From contig NZ_BKZV01000003.1 of the NCBI RefSeq assembly GCF_008974285.1, positions 248,001 to 312,000 on the forward strand: a DNA stretch of 64,000 nucleotides, read 5' to 3'. Every line of letters starts with the position of its first letter. Within the stretch, counting starts at the first letter, position 1. Below, piece after piece: positions 8,013 to 16,574 of the stretch. Source of the DNA: Thermogemmatispora aurantia (lineage in GTDB: Bacteria > Chloroflexota > Ktedonobacteria > Ktedonobacterales > Ktedonobacteraceae). The notes under the pieces were generated by a model. The model made no database searches and was not told the origin of the DNA. It saw nothing but the letters and a program-made list of their open reading frames with translations. The position numbers were made by a program, and so were the translations under genes.

Positions 8013-9224
8013 ATGAAAATTGTCGATGTCAAGACCCACGTGATGGGCACCGCCTGGCGCAATCTGACCTTTGTGCGTGTGATTACCGATGAGGGACTGG
8101 AAGGGGTCGGTGAGGTGCGCATGCTCAATCATACTGATGCCCTATTGGGCTACCTGGCCGAGGCCGTGCCTAACCATGTGCTCGGCCACGATCCGCGCCA
8201 CATTGAGGATCTGGTTCAGCGTATGTATCGCAACGATTATGCCCGCGCCGGCGAGATTGCCATGTCGGCCATTGCCACCATTGAGATCGCTTGTTGGGAT
8301 ATCGTGGGCAAGGCCCTGGGACGCCCGGTCTATGAGCTACTGGGCGGCCCGGTTCGCGAGCGCATCAAGGCTTATGCCAATGGCTGGTATACAGTCGAGC
8401 GTACACCGGAGGAGTTCCACCGGGCGGCGCGGCGCGTGGTCGAGTACGGCTATCGTGCCTTAAAGCTCGATCCGTTCGGCTCAGGTTTCTATGAGCTGGA
8501 GCCGGCAGAGAAGCGCAAGGCGGTAGCCCTGGTGGAAGCAGTGCGCGACGCTGTGGGTCCAGATGTGGAGCTGCTGATCGAGATGCATGGGCGCTTTAAT
8601 CCAGCGACAGCGGTGGAGATGGCCCGCGAGCTGGCTCCGTTCAGACCCTCCTGGATTGAGGAGCCGGTCCCGCCTGAAAACCTGGCGGCGCTCAAGAAGG
8701 TGGCCGAGCAGGTGACGATTCCGGTCGCAACTGGCGAGCGCCTGCATACGCGCTACGATTTTCGCCCGCTCTTTGAGCTGCAGGCTGCCGATATTATTCA
8801 GCCCGATATTACGCACTGCGGCGGCATCCTGGAAATACGCAAGCTGGCCGCTTGGGCGGAATGCTACTATCTGCTGGTGGCCCCCCACAACGTCGGCGGC
8901 CCGGTTTCGACAGCGGCGGCCCTCCACCTGGCCGCTGTGATCCCCAACTTTAAGATCCAGGAGCATTTTAACGATCTCAATGAGGAGTGGGTCAAGCAGG
9001 CAGCTCCGGGTAATCCCGCGGTGGTCGACGGCTATTTCTCGCTCCCCAAAGGGCCGGGCCTGGGAGTGACACTCGATGAGGCTTTTGTGGCCGCCCACCC
9101 ACGCCAGCGCATTTTCTTTAATCTGTTCGCGGAAAACTGGCACCTGCGCCAGGCGGTGCAGCCACCGCTGCCGGGATCTGGCGCTTCTTCTGCCGAGCAG
9201 CCACCATCGCCGACAGCCTCCTGA
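8013..9224 (+). CDS. Enolase-superfamily sugar-acid dehydratase (mandelate racemase/D-galactonate dehydratase-like)
   Basis: Metal-dependent dehydratase of the MR/MLE group, 403 aa. An N-terminal capping domain is followed by a TIM barrel. Metal-ligand segments are IEMHG, WIEEPVPPEN and ATGERLHTR, and IIQPDITHCGGILEIRK and LVAPHNVGGPV complete the active site. The overall pattern is close to D-galactonate dehydratase, but acid-sugar specificity cannot be fixed from sequence. The start MKIVDVKTHV matches the family; AGAGGAG lies 15 nt upstream, slightly far. It is divergent from the GntR regulator and shares its operator, so it probably makes a 2-keto-3-deoxy acid from the imported or derived substrate. 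Confidence 0.9.
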   Translation: MKIVDVKTHVMGTAWRNLTFVRVITDEGLEGVGEVRMLNHTDALLGYLAEAVPNHVLGHDPRHIEDLVQRMYRNDYARAGEIAMSAIATIEIACWDIVGKALGRPVYELLGGPVRERIKAYANGWYTVERTPEEFHRAARRVVEYGYRALKLDPFGSGFYELEPAEKRKAVALVEAVRDAVGPDVELLIEMHGRFNPATAVEMARELAPFRPSWIEEPVPPENLAALKKVAEQVTIPVATGERLHTRYDFRPLFELQAADIIQPDITHCGGILEIRKLAAWAECYYLLVAPHNVGGPVSTAAALHLAAVIPNFKIQEHFNDLNEEWVKQAAPGNPAVVDGYFSLPKGPGLGVTLDEAFVAAHPRQRIFFNLFAENWHLRQAVQPPLPGSGASSAEQPPSPTAS

Positions 9225-9284
9225 CCAGCGACTGAGACAAGCCGCTCCGCTGCGCTGAGGGCTGATGAACTCCTCTCCTCTCTC

Positions 9285-10022
9285 TTAGATGGGCTGGAGC
9301 AGGACGGTCATGAGGAGGGCCGCGCCGGCTCCAGCCAGTGTCCACAGCAGCGACCACGGCTCGTTGGGGCGTTGACTCGCCGGTAAGAGATGACTGGCTC
9401 CTAGATAGAGCAGGAAGCCACTAAAGAAGCCCAGGTAGCGCGGCAGAAGCGCGGTTGGCAGGCTGATCCAGATGGTCGCCAGAGCCCCCACCAGGGGCGT
9501 GCAGGCAAAGAAGAGCAGCCAGGCAAACGCCTGCCGGCGGCTGCTGCGGTTGGCCAGTAAGAGGACAACGGCGTTGAGGCCCTCGACGAGGTTGTGGAGA
9601 ATGATGGCCCCGGCCAGGAGCAGCCCAGTAGCCGGGTTGACGATGAAGCCAAGGCTGATGGTCGCTCCTTCGAGCAGGCGATGCAGTGAGAAGAGCAACA
9701 CGGAGATAATGCCGAGAAGAGGCCGCCCCACGGCGACAGCCGGGACCTCGCACTGCTCCGCTTGCCAGTGCAGGGCCAACCTTTCAAGCAGATGAAAGGC
9801 GAAGAAACCGCCGGCCAGGGCGACAAACGCCGCAAAGCGTTCGTTCGGTAGTAGGGCCAGCACACTGAAGAGGCGCGGCAACCATTGAAAGGCGGCCAGG
9901 CCGACAAGTGCGCCGGCGGCGAAGGCCATGACCTGCTGGAGCTGTTCCCGTTGCCTCAAGGCGACGATTCCTCCTGCACAGGTGGAGCAGAAGGCGATAA
10001 TTGATAGCCAAATCGTGCTCAT
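9285..10022 (-). CDS. ZIP-family metal transporter
   Basis: A 245-aa inner-membrane protein with about seven to eight hydrophobic segments. ZIP metal-site motifs are present: H-R-L-L-E-G with His114 and Glu118 in one helix, and H-N-L-V-E-G with His143, Asn144 and Glu147 in the next. These helices line the metal path for zinc or another divalent ion. The start is ATG 10022 with AGGAG 11 nt upstream. The open frame continues upstream to about 10343, but that part is Arg/Ser-rich and unlike any ZIP N-terminus, so I exclude it. No linked regulator is seen. Confidence 0.88.
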   Translation of the reverse strand: MSTIWLSIIAFCSTCAGGIVALRQREQLQQVMAFAAGALVGLAAFQWLPRLFSVLALLPNERFAAFVALAGGFFAFHLLERLALHWQAEQCEVPAVAVGRPLLGIISVLLFSLHRLLEGATISLGFIVNPATGLLLAGAIILHNLVEGLNAVVLLLANRSSRRQAFAWLLFFACTPLVGALATIWISLPTALLPRYLGFFSGFLLYLGASHLLPASQRPNEPWSLLWTLAGAGAALLMTVLLQPI

Positions 10023-10485
10023 CCGGGTTTTCACTCCTGAACTGGGAACAGGCCGACTGAGAGAGATCCTCAGCGATGTCACCGCCAGCGCTGGCGGCAC
10101 ACTCCCAGGAGGCCAATCCGTCCTGGTCCTTTCTCTAAAAGTGATACCATATTGTTCCTTTTCAAAGCAATGCATTTCTGATACTCTTACTCCCGAAAGT
10201 CGCTTGCTTGTCAGTCTGAAAGCGCCAGAGAGGCGAGCGCGCTCGAGGGAGCGCCGGGACCTCAACTCAACGGGAGGATGAGGCCGGGTGCAGAGGCGAG
10301 GAGGCTGGCGGAAGGAAGGGATGAGGGAGACTGGCCAGGCCACTGGCGGCAGCGCCTGGCATCATCGCATCGCTTCGCCCTCTCTCTCCGGGAGAAGCTG
10401 GGACAAGCGTAAGGCTGAGGGAATGCTGCCTGCGCTCCCTTGCCTGGCGCAGGGCCATTTCGCTCAGGTTCGCTCCGCCCTGCTC

Positions 10486-10908
10486 TCAGACTGCGTTGGG
10501 GGCGCTCAGTAACGCATCGATGGCCGCGGTCAGTGTCTGAAGCTTGAAGGGTTTTTCGACGACCACCGCCCGAGGAGCGATGCTTTTGGCTTGCTCAATC
10601 TCGCTGGCTGGCGCCGCGGTGCAGAGAATGAGCGGCAGATTACGCGTGTGCGGATGGGCCCGGAGCTGACGAAGAACATCTTCGCCAGCCATATCGGGCA
10701 TGTAAAGATCGAGGATGAGGAGATCGATCGGTAGAGAATCAGCAGCCGGCCCTTCGGCTTCCGTCCCAGCGGGTTTATCCGCAAGGAGAGCTTCCAGACA
10801 CTCGCGGGGATGTCGATAATGTACCACGCGATGACCAGCAAAGTCGAGAAAGGTCACGCAGAGCTTCGCAATGCGCGGATTATCTTCCAGCAGGCCAACC
10901 TGCGCCAT
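10486..10908 (-). CDS. Stand-alone response-regulator receiver protein
   Basis: A 140-aa CheY-like receiver domain with no output domain. The acidic pair is Glu8-Asp9, the phospho-acceptor is Asp67 (LLILDLYMPD), and the conserved Lys is Lys119 (VVEKPF). ATG 10908 has AAGG 7 nt upstream. The loop before the acceptor Asp (residues 43-60) is longer than usual. It may act through protein contacts. No histidine kinase is encoded nearby. Confidence 0.9.
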   Translation of the reverse strand: MAQVGLLEDNPRIAKLCVTFLDFAGHRVVHYRHPRECLEALLADKPAGTEAEGPAADSLPIDLLILDLYMPDMAGEDVLRQLRAHPHTRNLPLILCTAAPASEIEQAKSIAPRAVVVEKPFKLQTLTAAIDALLSAPNAV

Positions 10909-11363
10909 GTTGCTACCTTCTTCTTTAAGAAAGCAGATCTGTTGTCCGCTCTTCCTACAAAAGGATACAGACAACACCCTGCAAATCTGGTAATGCTTCT
11001 GCTTTGCTCAACACATCCCGTTCAAGATTGTAGTGTTCTTGATAGACGCATGTCAAGATAGTGTTGCACCAGGGCGGGGGACAAGGAGGTAGCTCACTTC
11101 GCCTCGACGGGCCGGCTTCGATGCTGTACAATGCCTTCAGACGAGGCAGTTCGCTGCTGCATTGTGGCTGTTCTGCCGCTCTGAGGCGCCGTTACCACGT
11201 TATTCTCAGCCGGGTTCTGCCTTCATTCACATCAGGGGACTCTGCTTTGGCTCGGCCCAACCTGGTTGAGTGTGGCCTGTCGCGGCAGGGCAGGGGAAGA
11301 AATACAGCAGCACTAGGGGGCGAGCCAGCCATCAGGATGCGAATGTTACGTTACAAGGAACGT
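10909..11363. other. 455-bp divergent intergenic region
   Basis: It separates the receiver gene (minus) from the membrane-protein gene (plus). TCAAGAT followed shortly by AGTGTT occurs twice (from 11022 and from 11053), an imperfect direct repeat. No convincing promoter or gene is seen in the rest. Confidence 0.4.
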
Positions 11364-11828
11364 ATGAGCGAGAGCGAACAGGAACAGAGCAAAACACTCC
11401 CCGTTAGCGTGGTCCGCTTCGGCCTGGGAAAGGAAATTCAGCTTTATCCAGAGGAGCTGGCGGTGGTGAAACGCGAGGAGGGGGAGGAGACGCGCATTCC
11501 ACTGGCGCAGATTCAGCGTCTGATTCTGATGCCAGGCGACCCCAATCCCGCCAAGCTGATCTTGTTGGCCGATCTTGACGAGAACGAGACCGTCATGCTG
11601 GCCGAGGGAATGAGCAATGTGCGCGATTTTCGCGCGATGCTGCCGCGTCTGCGCGAGCTGGCGCCCCATATTCAGTTTGATCCCCCCGACATGGAGGAGC
11701 AACTGCGCCAGGCGCTTAATACGCGCCGTGCCTGGACCTTGACCTGCTATGGCGCCATTCTCCTGGTCTGCATCTTACTCTATTTGATTTATTTGCTGGT
11801 AGCCTATATCGGTAGTCACCACCCATGA
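11364..11828 (+). CDS. Hypothetical protein with C-terminal membrane anchor
   Basis: A 154-aa protein I do not recognise. Residues about 10-75 alternate beta-like strands (VVRFGLGKEIQLYPEELAVV, then ETRIPLAQIQRLIL), which resembles a small PH-like or YcxB-type fold. One strong transmembrane helix lies near residues 128-150, leaving a cytosolic N-terminal domain tethered to the membrane. The start is ATG 11364 with AAGGA 4 nt upstream; ATG 11343 is an alternative. It converges with the Asp-box lipoprotein gene. Confidence 0.7.
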   Translation: MSESEQEQSKTLPVSVVRFGLGKEIQLYPEELAVVKREEGEETRIPLAQIQRLILMPGDPNPAKLILLADLDENETVMLAEGMSNVRDFRAMLPRLRELAPHIQFDPPDMEEQLRQALNTRRAWTLTCYGAILLVCILLYLIYLLVAYIGSHHP

Positions 11829-11893
11829 GCGTTTCGATCGCTACGAGGTGCTATCCACGGAGGAGCACCGCCTGCCCCTTGCGCTCCTTGCCT

Positions 11894-13210
11894 CTATCTC
11901 TGGTCAGGAGGCGGCGGTCCTTCCTGCCGGCGAGGAAGGAGAGTAGACGGTAGCTCCGGCTCTTGCTCCTCCTGCTGCGTGGGTGGCTGGTCACTGGGTC
12001 CCGCTGTGGGCCGCGCCGCGCCGAGCAGCCCGCGCCGATGCCGACGGTTGCTGCGCGTGAGCCAGTAGAGCAAGGCGAAGAAAGCAACAGCCAGGAGCAG
12101 AGGGACGAAAGCGTTGGTATTCCAGCCGCCGCTGCTGCCTGGGAAAATATAGACATCATCCACAGCAGCGTAGAGCTGACTGTAGTCGCTGGCACCCAGA
12201 GTCAGGGCGTAGACCTGCCGATCCTTGGGAAGATCACCGCCGATCACTGCGCTCCAGACCTGGCCGCTGTCGTTGCTGCGCAGGACGCCGATGCTGGTTC
12301 CCAGGTAAATAGTGGTCGGACTGCGAAAGTCGATCAGGATAGCCCGCACGCTGACGCGCGCCAGGCCCTCTTTGTTGCGCTGCCAGCTCGCGCCGTTGTT
12401 GTGCGAGAGAAAGATGCCCTGATCGCTGCCAGCGAAGACCAGGTTCGGATCTCCTCCGCTGAGGGCCGCCGGACGCACGCGGTAGATGGTGATCCCCGCA
12501 GGCAGGCCTTGGCTGAGCGAGCGCCAGCTCTGCCCACCGTTGTCCGAGCGATAGACGCCGCCAACGGTGGCCGCCCAGAGTTGACCCTGATCGCTGACAT
12601 AGGCCAGGTCATTGATCGGAAGGTTCGCCGGCAGTCCCCGAGAGGCCGCGCGCCAGTGTTCTCCGCCATCGCTGCTGACAAAAACGCCGTGGTGAGCCGT
12701 CCCGATGTAGAGCACACTGGCGTGCTCCACGTCGATGGCCAGGGCCGTGCAGCTATCTGCCGGCAGCCCCTGATTGACTGCCTGCCAGTGCCCTCCACCG
12801 TCGCTGCTGACAAAAACGCCGCGGCTGGTGGCTGCATAGAGGCGGCGCTCGCTGGCATCAAAGCTGAGGGCATTGACGGCCAGCGGCAGGGGCAAACCCT
12901 GATTACGGGGCAGCCAGTGCTGACCGCTATCGCTGCTGGCAAAGATACCATCATGGGCATCGCCGGCATAGAGCTGAGCCGGATCTGCAGCGTTCGCCAC
13001 CAGAGTCCGGATGTGTTCGCGCTGCAGGCCCGTGGATTCCCAGGCACCGCCGGCGAGGATGCCACTGCTGGGAGCACAGGACGCCAGGAGCAGCAACAGC
13101 CCAAGTACCAGTGCCCGCAAGAGTAATGAGCGCAGCCTTCGCCGCGACCGCGCCTTATGAACGACGGCGAATGACTCGCTCGACGTAGACAACCGTTTCG
13201 TGAATCTCAT
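11894..13210 (-). CDS. Asp-box (BNR/sortilin-like) beta-propeller lipoprotein
   Basis: A 438-aa exported protein. A basic N-terminus and Leu-rich helix end in a lipobox LLASC near Cys45, so it is probably lipid-anchored outside the membrane. At least six Asp-box repeats (S-x-D-x-G-x-x-W forms such as SSDSGQHW, SSDGGGHW, RSDNGGQSW) indicate a beta-propeller like those of photosystem II assembly factor Ycf48-type and sortilin proteins. A second hydrophobic helix (near 365-385) is followed by an Arg-rich tail, so it may span the membrane. ATG 13210 overlaps the upstream zinc-ribbon gene by 56 bp, and no better start is visible. Function unknown. Confidence 0.8.
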   Translation of the reverse strand: MRFTKRLSTSSESFAVVHKARSRRRLRSLLLRALVLGLLLLLASCAPSSGILAGGAWESTGLQREHIRTLVANAADPAQLYAGDAHDGIFASSDSGQHWLPRNQGLPLPLAVNALSFDASERRLYAATSRGVFVSSDGGGHWQAVNQGLPADSCTALAIDVEHASVLYIGTAHHGVFVSSDGGEHWRAASRGLPANLPINDLAYVSDQGQLWAATVGGVYRSDNGGQSWRSLSQGLPAGITIYRVRPAALSGGDPNLVFAGSDQGIFLSHNNGASWQRNKEGLARVSVRAILIDFRSPTTIYLGTSIGVLRSNDSGQVWSAVIGGDLPKDRQVYALTLGASDYSQLYAAVDDVYIFPGSSGGWNTNAFVPLLLAVAFFALLYWLTRSNRRHRRGLLGAARPTAGPSDQPPTQQEEQEPELPSTLLPRRQEGPPPPDQR

Positions 13211-13568
13211 AGCCCCGTGGTAGCTTAGGGGCCTTCTCAGATGCCACCGGCCCCAGCGGCTTCAAATGGCTCAACAGCGGCAGGACCTGAGCAGCCTGGT
13301 GCCTTGCCCCGGCAGGGCGTACCAGAAGGGCGATCAGGCGCCGCCGGAGGAGCTCCAGGCCCACGCCCACAGCCAGGGCCCCTACTCCGGCGGCTACCCC
13401 CTGCACCGGACCGCGCAGGAGCGCCGGCCACTGCCGCCGCTGTGGAGCCAGGGCTGGTCGAGGCCTGGTCACCAGGCTGCGAGAGACCGGGATGACCAGC
13501 TCAGCACCGCAGGCCGGACAACGCTGGTCCTCCGGCGCGCAGCTGGCATGACATTCAGGACAGACCAT
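13155..13568 (-). CDS. Small zinc-ribbon protein with hydrophobic segment
   Basis: A 137-aa protein of unknown function. The N-terminal CPECHASCAPEDQRCPACG is a four-Cys zinc ribbon (CxxC...CxxC), followed by a basic stretch and a hydrophobic Gly/Ala/Val segment (about 55-75) that could sit in the membrane. ATG 13568 has GGGAGGAG just upstream. Its 3' end overlaps the Asp-box lipoprotein gene, which suggests one transcript and perhaps a shared role at the membrane. Other zinc-ribbon starts occur at 23 kb and 30.7 kb. Confidence 0.75.
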   Translation of the reverse strand: MVCPECHASCAPEDQRCPACGAELVIPVSRSLVTRPRPALAPQRRQWPALLRGPVQGVAAGVGALAVGVGLELLRRRLIALLVRPAGARHQAAQVLPLLSHLKPLGPVASEKAPKLPRGYEIHETVVYVERVIRRRS

Positions 13569-13670
13569 CGCTCTCCTCCCTTACGTCCTTTGTGCTTGTC
13601 ATGCTTGCTTGCCTCTTGCATACAGAAATAGAACGAACCGTCGCAGAGCCTGGTTTCGCTCCTTTCCGAT

Positions 13671-14882
13671 CTAGCCCTGACCGCCGCGGCCCCGCTCTTC
13701 CAGAATCTCTTCGAGTGCCGCGATGATCATAGCGTTCTCCTCGATAGTGTTGTAAAAATAAGGAGAGATGCGCACAAGGCCAGGGCGCGAATCGACAATA
13801 ATATTGCGTTTGATCAGCTCAGCGACGATCTGCTCGGGCTGCGCCATCTCTAGCATGACGATCGAGTTGCGTCGCTCCGGCTCATGGGGAGCACGCACCT
13901 GCCAGCCACGCTCGCGCGCCCGCGCAATCAGGTCATTGGTCAGGTAGCGTGTGCGCTCACAGATGGTCTCAACGCCAATCTCGCATACAATCTCCATACC
14001 GGCGTTGGCAACGTAGACAGACGGAACCGCCGGCGTCCCCAGCTCGATCCGCGCTGCATCTGGGCGAAATTCCAGCTCCTTCGTCTTGAACTGGAACTGC
14101 TGGCGATGGCCAAACCAACCAGCGATCGTCGGCTCTAATTGCGAGAGCAGCCCCTCGCGGATATAGACAAAGGCCAGACCAGGGCCACCCATCAACCACT
14201 TGAGAGTGCCACTGACCAGAATATCGATGTCCATTGCTTCGACATCGATGGGAATCTGCCCCGTACCCTGGTAATCGTCGATCAGAAGATAGGCCCCCTG
14301 CTTGTGAGCAATGTCGGCCACTGCCCGCACGTCCTGAATATAACCGCTGGTATAGAAGACGCGCGAGGTGGCTACCAGCAGGGTGCGCTCGTCTACCTTC
14401 TCCTCAAACAGCTCAGGGGGCGTGCAGATGCGATCGGGGCTTTCGACAAAAACGCATTCAACGCCCAGGCGCCGCTTGGCCAGCCACTGGTAGGCGAGGG
14501 TAGGAAAATCCATGTCGGCCAGTACCACTTTGTTGCGCTGGCGATAGTCGAAAGCACTGGCAATCGCCCCGAGAGCCACGGAGACATTGGGGGCGAGGGC
14601 AACCTCGTGCGGCTCTGCGCCGATGATGGCCGCAAACTGGCGCCGCGCCCGCTCTAGCTCGCCTAGCCAGATCTCGTACCAGGCATGCGCCCCCCACTCA
14701 TTCCAGCGCTCGGTGAATTCGGCCAGGCGCGCCATCCCGCGCTGCGAGAGGGCCCCCAGCGAGCAGCTATTGAGATAGGTTTTGCGCTGGAGAATGGGGA
14801 ATTCCTTTCGGTAGGCCTCTAGCTCAGGGTGCTCTACCGCAGGTGGTACAGGATACGGCACACGCGACGCATCCGTGGTCAT
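13671..14882 (-). CDS. Class V aminotransferase-fold PLP enzyme
   Basis: A 403-aa cytoplasmic PLP enzyme of the aminotransferase V family, which includes kynureninase, isopenicillin-N epimerase and cysteine desulfurases. Lys228 in SGTLKWLMGG should form the internal aldimine, and Asp202 in LLIDDYQGTG should contact the PLP nitrogen. It lacks the catalytic Cys loop of NifS/IscS, so it is not simply a desulfurase. The reaction is not determinable. The 426 bp before it (14883-15308) contain no supported gene; only a GTGTACAC palindrome at 15120 stood out. Confidence 0.88.
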   Translation of the reverse strand: MTTDASRVPYPVPPAVEHPELEAYRKEFPILQRKTYLNSCSLGALSQRGMARLAEFTERWNEWGAHAWYEIWLGELERARRQFAAIIGAEPHEVALAPNVSVALGAIASAFDYRQRNKVVLADMDFPTLAYQWLAKRRLGVECVFVESPDRICTPPELFEEKVDERTLLVATSRVFYTSGYIQDVRAVADIAHKQGAYLLIDDYQGTGQIPIDVEAMDIDILVSGTLKWLMGGPGLAFVYIREGLLSQLEPTIAGWFGHRQQFQFKTKELEFRPDAARIELGTPAVPSVYVANAGMEIVCEIGVETICERTRYLTNDLIARARERGWQVRAPHEPERRNSIVMLEMAQPEQIVAELIKRNIIVDSRPGLVRISPYFYNTIEENAMIIAALEEILEERGRGGQG

Positions 14883-15308
14883 GGCTGCTTGCTCCTTGCT
14901 TGCTCGTGTCTTGTTTTAGGCGGGTCACCCCTGGGCAACGGCTGGGAGGGAAGCCTCAGCCACAAGCCAGTCGGGCCGGGGCAGGTGTTCGACCGACAGC
15001 AGGCTGTATGACCCGGCTACCGGTCCTCATCTCAGCCAGATCGCGCTGGCCATAGCCAGAATTTGGCTTCGCTCGCGCTGCTGCCTTTGCTCCTGCTCTC
15101 TATCTATTCTAGCGCTGCTCGTGTACACAGGGGAGAGCATGCTGGTCTTGCTTGGTGGCTTGTTGCCTTTCCCACCTCATCCACCTGATCAGCGCTAGCC
15201 CCCGTTGCCAGCCCAGAGTATACCAGATCCGTCGTCGCTTGTCTTCCCATCTCCTGGTGAAGCACAACCAACGGGGGAGACAGAACCAGGGACCGGTCTT
15301 CTCAGGTC

Positions 15309-16493
15309 CTAGGGACGCACATTGCGGGCCAGGGCACCGACGCTGCGCAGCAGCGAGACGGCGGCCCGTTCGACTTCGTCAACGCTGCTCCAACGTCCGA
15401 GTGTGAGACGCAGGGCGCCCAGGGCGCGTTCACGGCTCAGGCCCATCGCCAGGAGGACAGGCGACGGGTCGGTGCTGCCCTCATGACAGGCGGAGCCCGT
15501 GGAAGCGGCCACTTCCGGCGTGGCCGCCAGGACCTCTTCGCCGCTGAGACCACTGACGCTCACATTGAGTGTGTTGGGCAAACGCTCATCGGGATGGCCG
15601 TTAAGCTGGACACGTTCGCCCAGGCTTTCGCGCAGGCGCTGCCAGAGCAAGTCGCGCAGACGCCGCAGCCGCGTCCTCTCTGAGGGCAGACGCTCCGCTG
15701 CCAGACGGCAGGCAGCACCCAGGGCCACACAGGCCGCCACGTTCTCGGTTCCAGCCCGTAGGCCACGCTCCTGCCCTCCCCCATAAATGATCGGCTCCAG
15801 GTCAAGGCCCAGGCCGCGACGCACATAGAGGGCGCCGACCCCCTTGGGAGCGTAGAGCTTGTGCCCGGCCACCGTGAGCAGATCTACACCCAGCTCGGCA
15901 ACAGGAGTGGAGATCTTGCCCACACTCTGGGCAGCATCGCTGTGCATGAGCGCGCCGTAACGGTGAGCAATGGCCGCGATCTCAGCCAGCGGCTGCAGAG
16001 TGCCGGTCTCATTGTTGGCATGCATGATGCTGACCAGCACTGTGCTCCGATCAATCGCCCGCTCGACCTGTTCTGGGGAGACGCGTCCGTACTCGTCGAC
16101 CGGCAGATAAGTGACGCGGAAACCGTGGAGCCGCTCCAGCGCGCGACAGGTATTGAGCACAGCTGGATGCTCGGTGACCTGGGTGATGATGTGGTTACCC
16201 TGCTCCCGCCGCGCCAGGGCCACCCCCCGAATGGCCAGGTTGTCGCTCTCGGAGCCGCCCCCAGTGAAGATAATTTCTCCTGGGGTGCAGCCGAGCAGCG
16301 CAGCTACCTCAGACCGCGCGCGTTCGAGAGCCTGATGGGCCATCCAGCCATAGCTGTGAGCGCTGGAGGGATTGCCAAAATGCTCGCGCAGGTAAGGAAG
16401 CATGGCTTCAACGACGGCAGGATCAACCGGCGTAGTGGCATTGTAGTCCAGATAGATCAGATCGGTACGCAGCCCTGGATGCCGCAGGCTCAT
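15309..16493 (-). CDS. Cysteine desulfurase (NifS/IscS family)
   Basis: PLP enzyme that removes sulfur from cysteine as a persulfide for Fe-S clusters, thiolated tRNA or, in some organisms, selenium delivery. It has 394 aa from ATG 16493. Key residues are His109 (TEHPAV), Lys212 (GHKLYAPKG) and the sulfur-carrying Cys336 in STGSACHEG. The open frame extends upstream to 16691, but that part is unlike the family. The decarboxylase gene ends 80 bp upstream on the same strand, so the two are probably co-transcribed. A tRNA-Sec at 42.6 kb makes a selenium role possible, though this is speculation. Confidence 0.93.
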   Translation of the reverse strand: MSLRHPGLRTDLIYLDYNATTPVDPAVVEAMLPYLREHFGNPSSAHSYGWMAHQALERARSEVAALLGCTPGEIIFTGGGSESDNLAIRGVALARREQGNHIITQVTEHPAVLNTCRALERLHGFRVTYLPVDEYGRVSPEQVERAIDRSTVLVSIMHANNETGTLQPLAEIAAIAHRYGALMHSDAAQSVGKISTPVAELGVDLLTVAGHKLYAPKGVGALYVRRGLGLDLEPIIYGGGQERGLRAGTENVAACVALGAACRLAAERLPSERTRLRRLRDLLWQRLRESLGERVQLNGHPDERLPNTLNVSVSGLSGEEVLAATPEVAASTGSACHEGSTDPSPVLLAMGLSRERALGALRLTLGRWSSVDEVERAAVSLLRSVGALARNVRP

Positions 16494-16536
16494 GCTGGCT
16501 TCTGCCTCCTTCCTTCTCTCCTGATCCGGCCTTGTT

Positions 16537-16574
16537 CGCTCTCCTTGAGCAGTTCCGCTCTCCTTGAGCAGTTC
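16537..16574. repeat. Perfect 19-bp tandem duplication at a gene end
   Basis: CGCTCTCCTTGAGCAGTTC occurs at 16537-16555 and again at 16556-16574. The second copy overlaps the decarboxylase stop codon. This looks like a recent slippage or duplication in the spacer before the cysteine desulfurase gene. Confidence 0.85.

Noticed and set aside
9285..10343. N-terminal extension of the ZIP gene beyond 10022
   Set aside because: The added residues are Arg/Ser-rich, not membrane-like, and the ATG at 10022 has a ribosome site.
11963..13126. A 387-codon open frame on the plus strand
   Set aside because: It is the antisense shadow of the Asp-box lipoprotein; its translation has no recognisable domain, while the minus strand has regular Asp-box repeats.
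14883..15308. A hidden small gene in the gap before the aminotransferase
   Set aside because: Short frames there lack ribosome sites and recognisable features.
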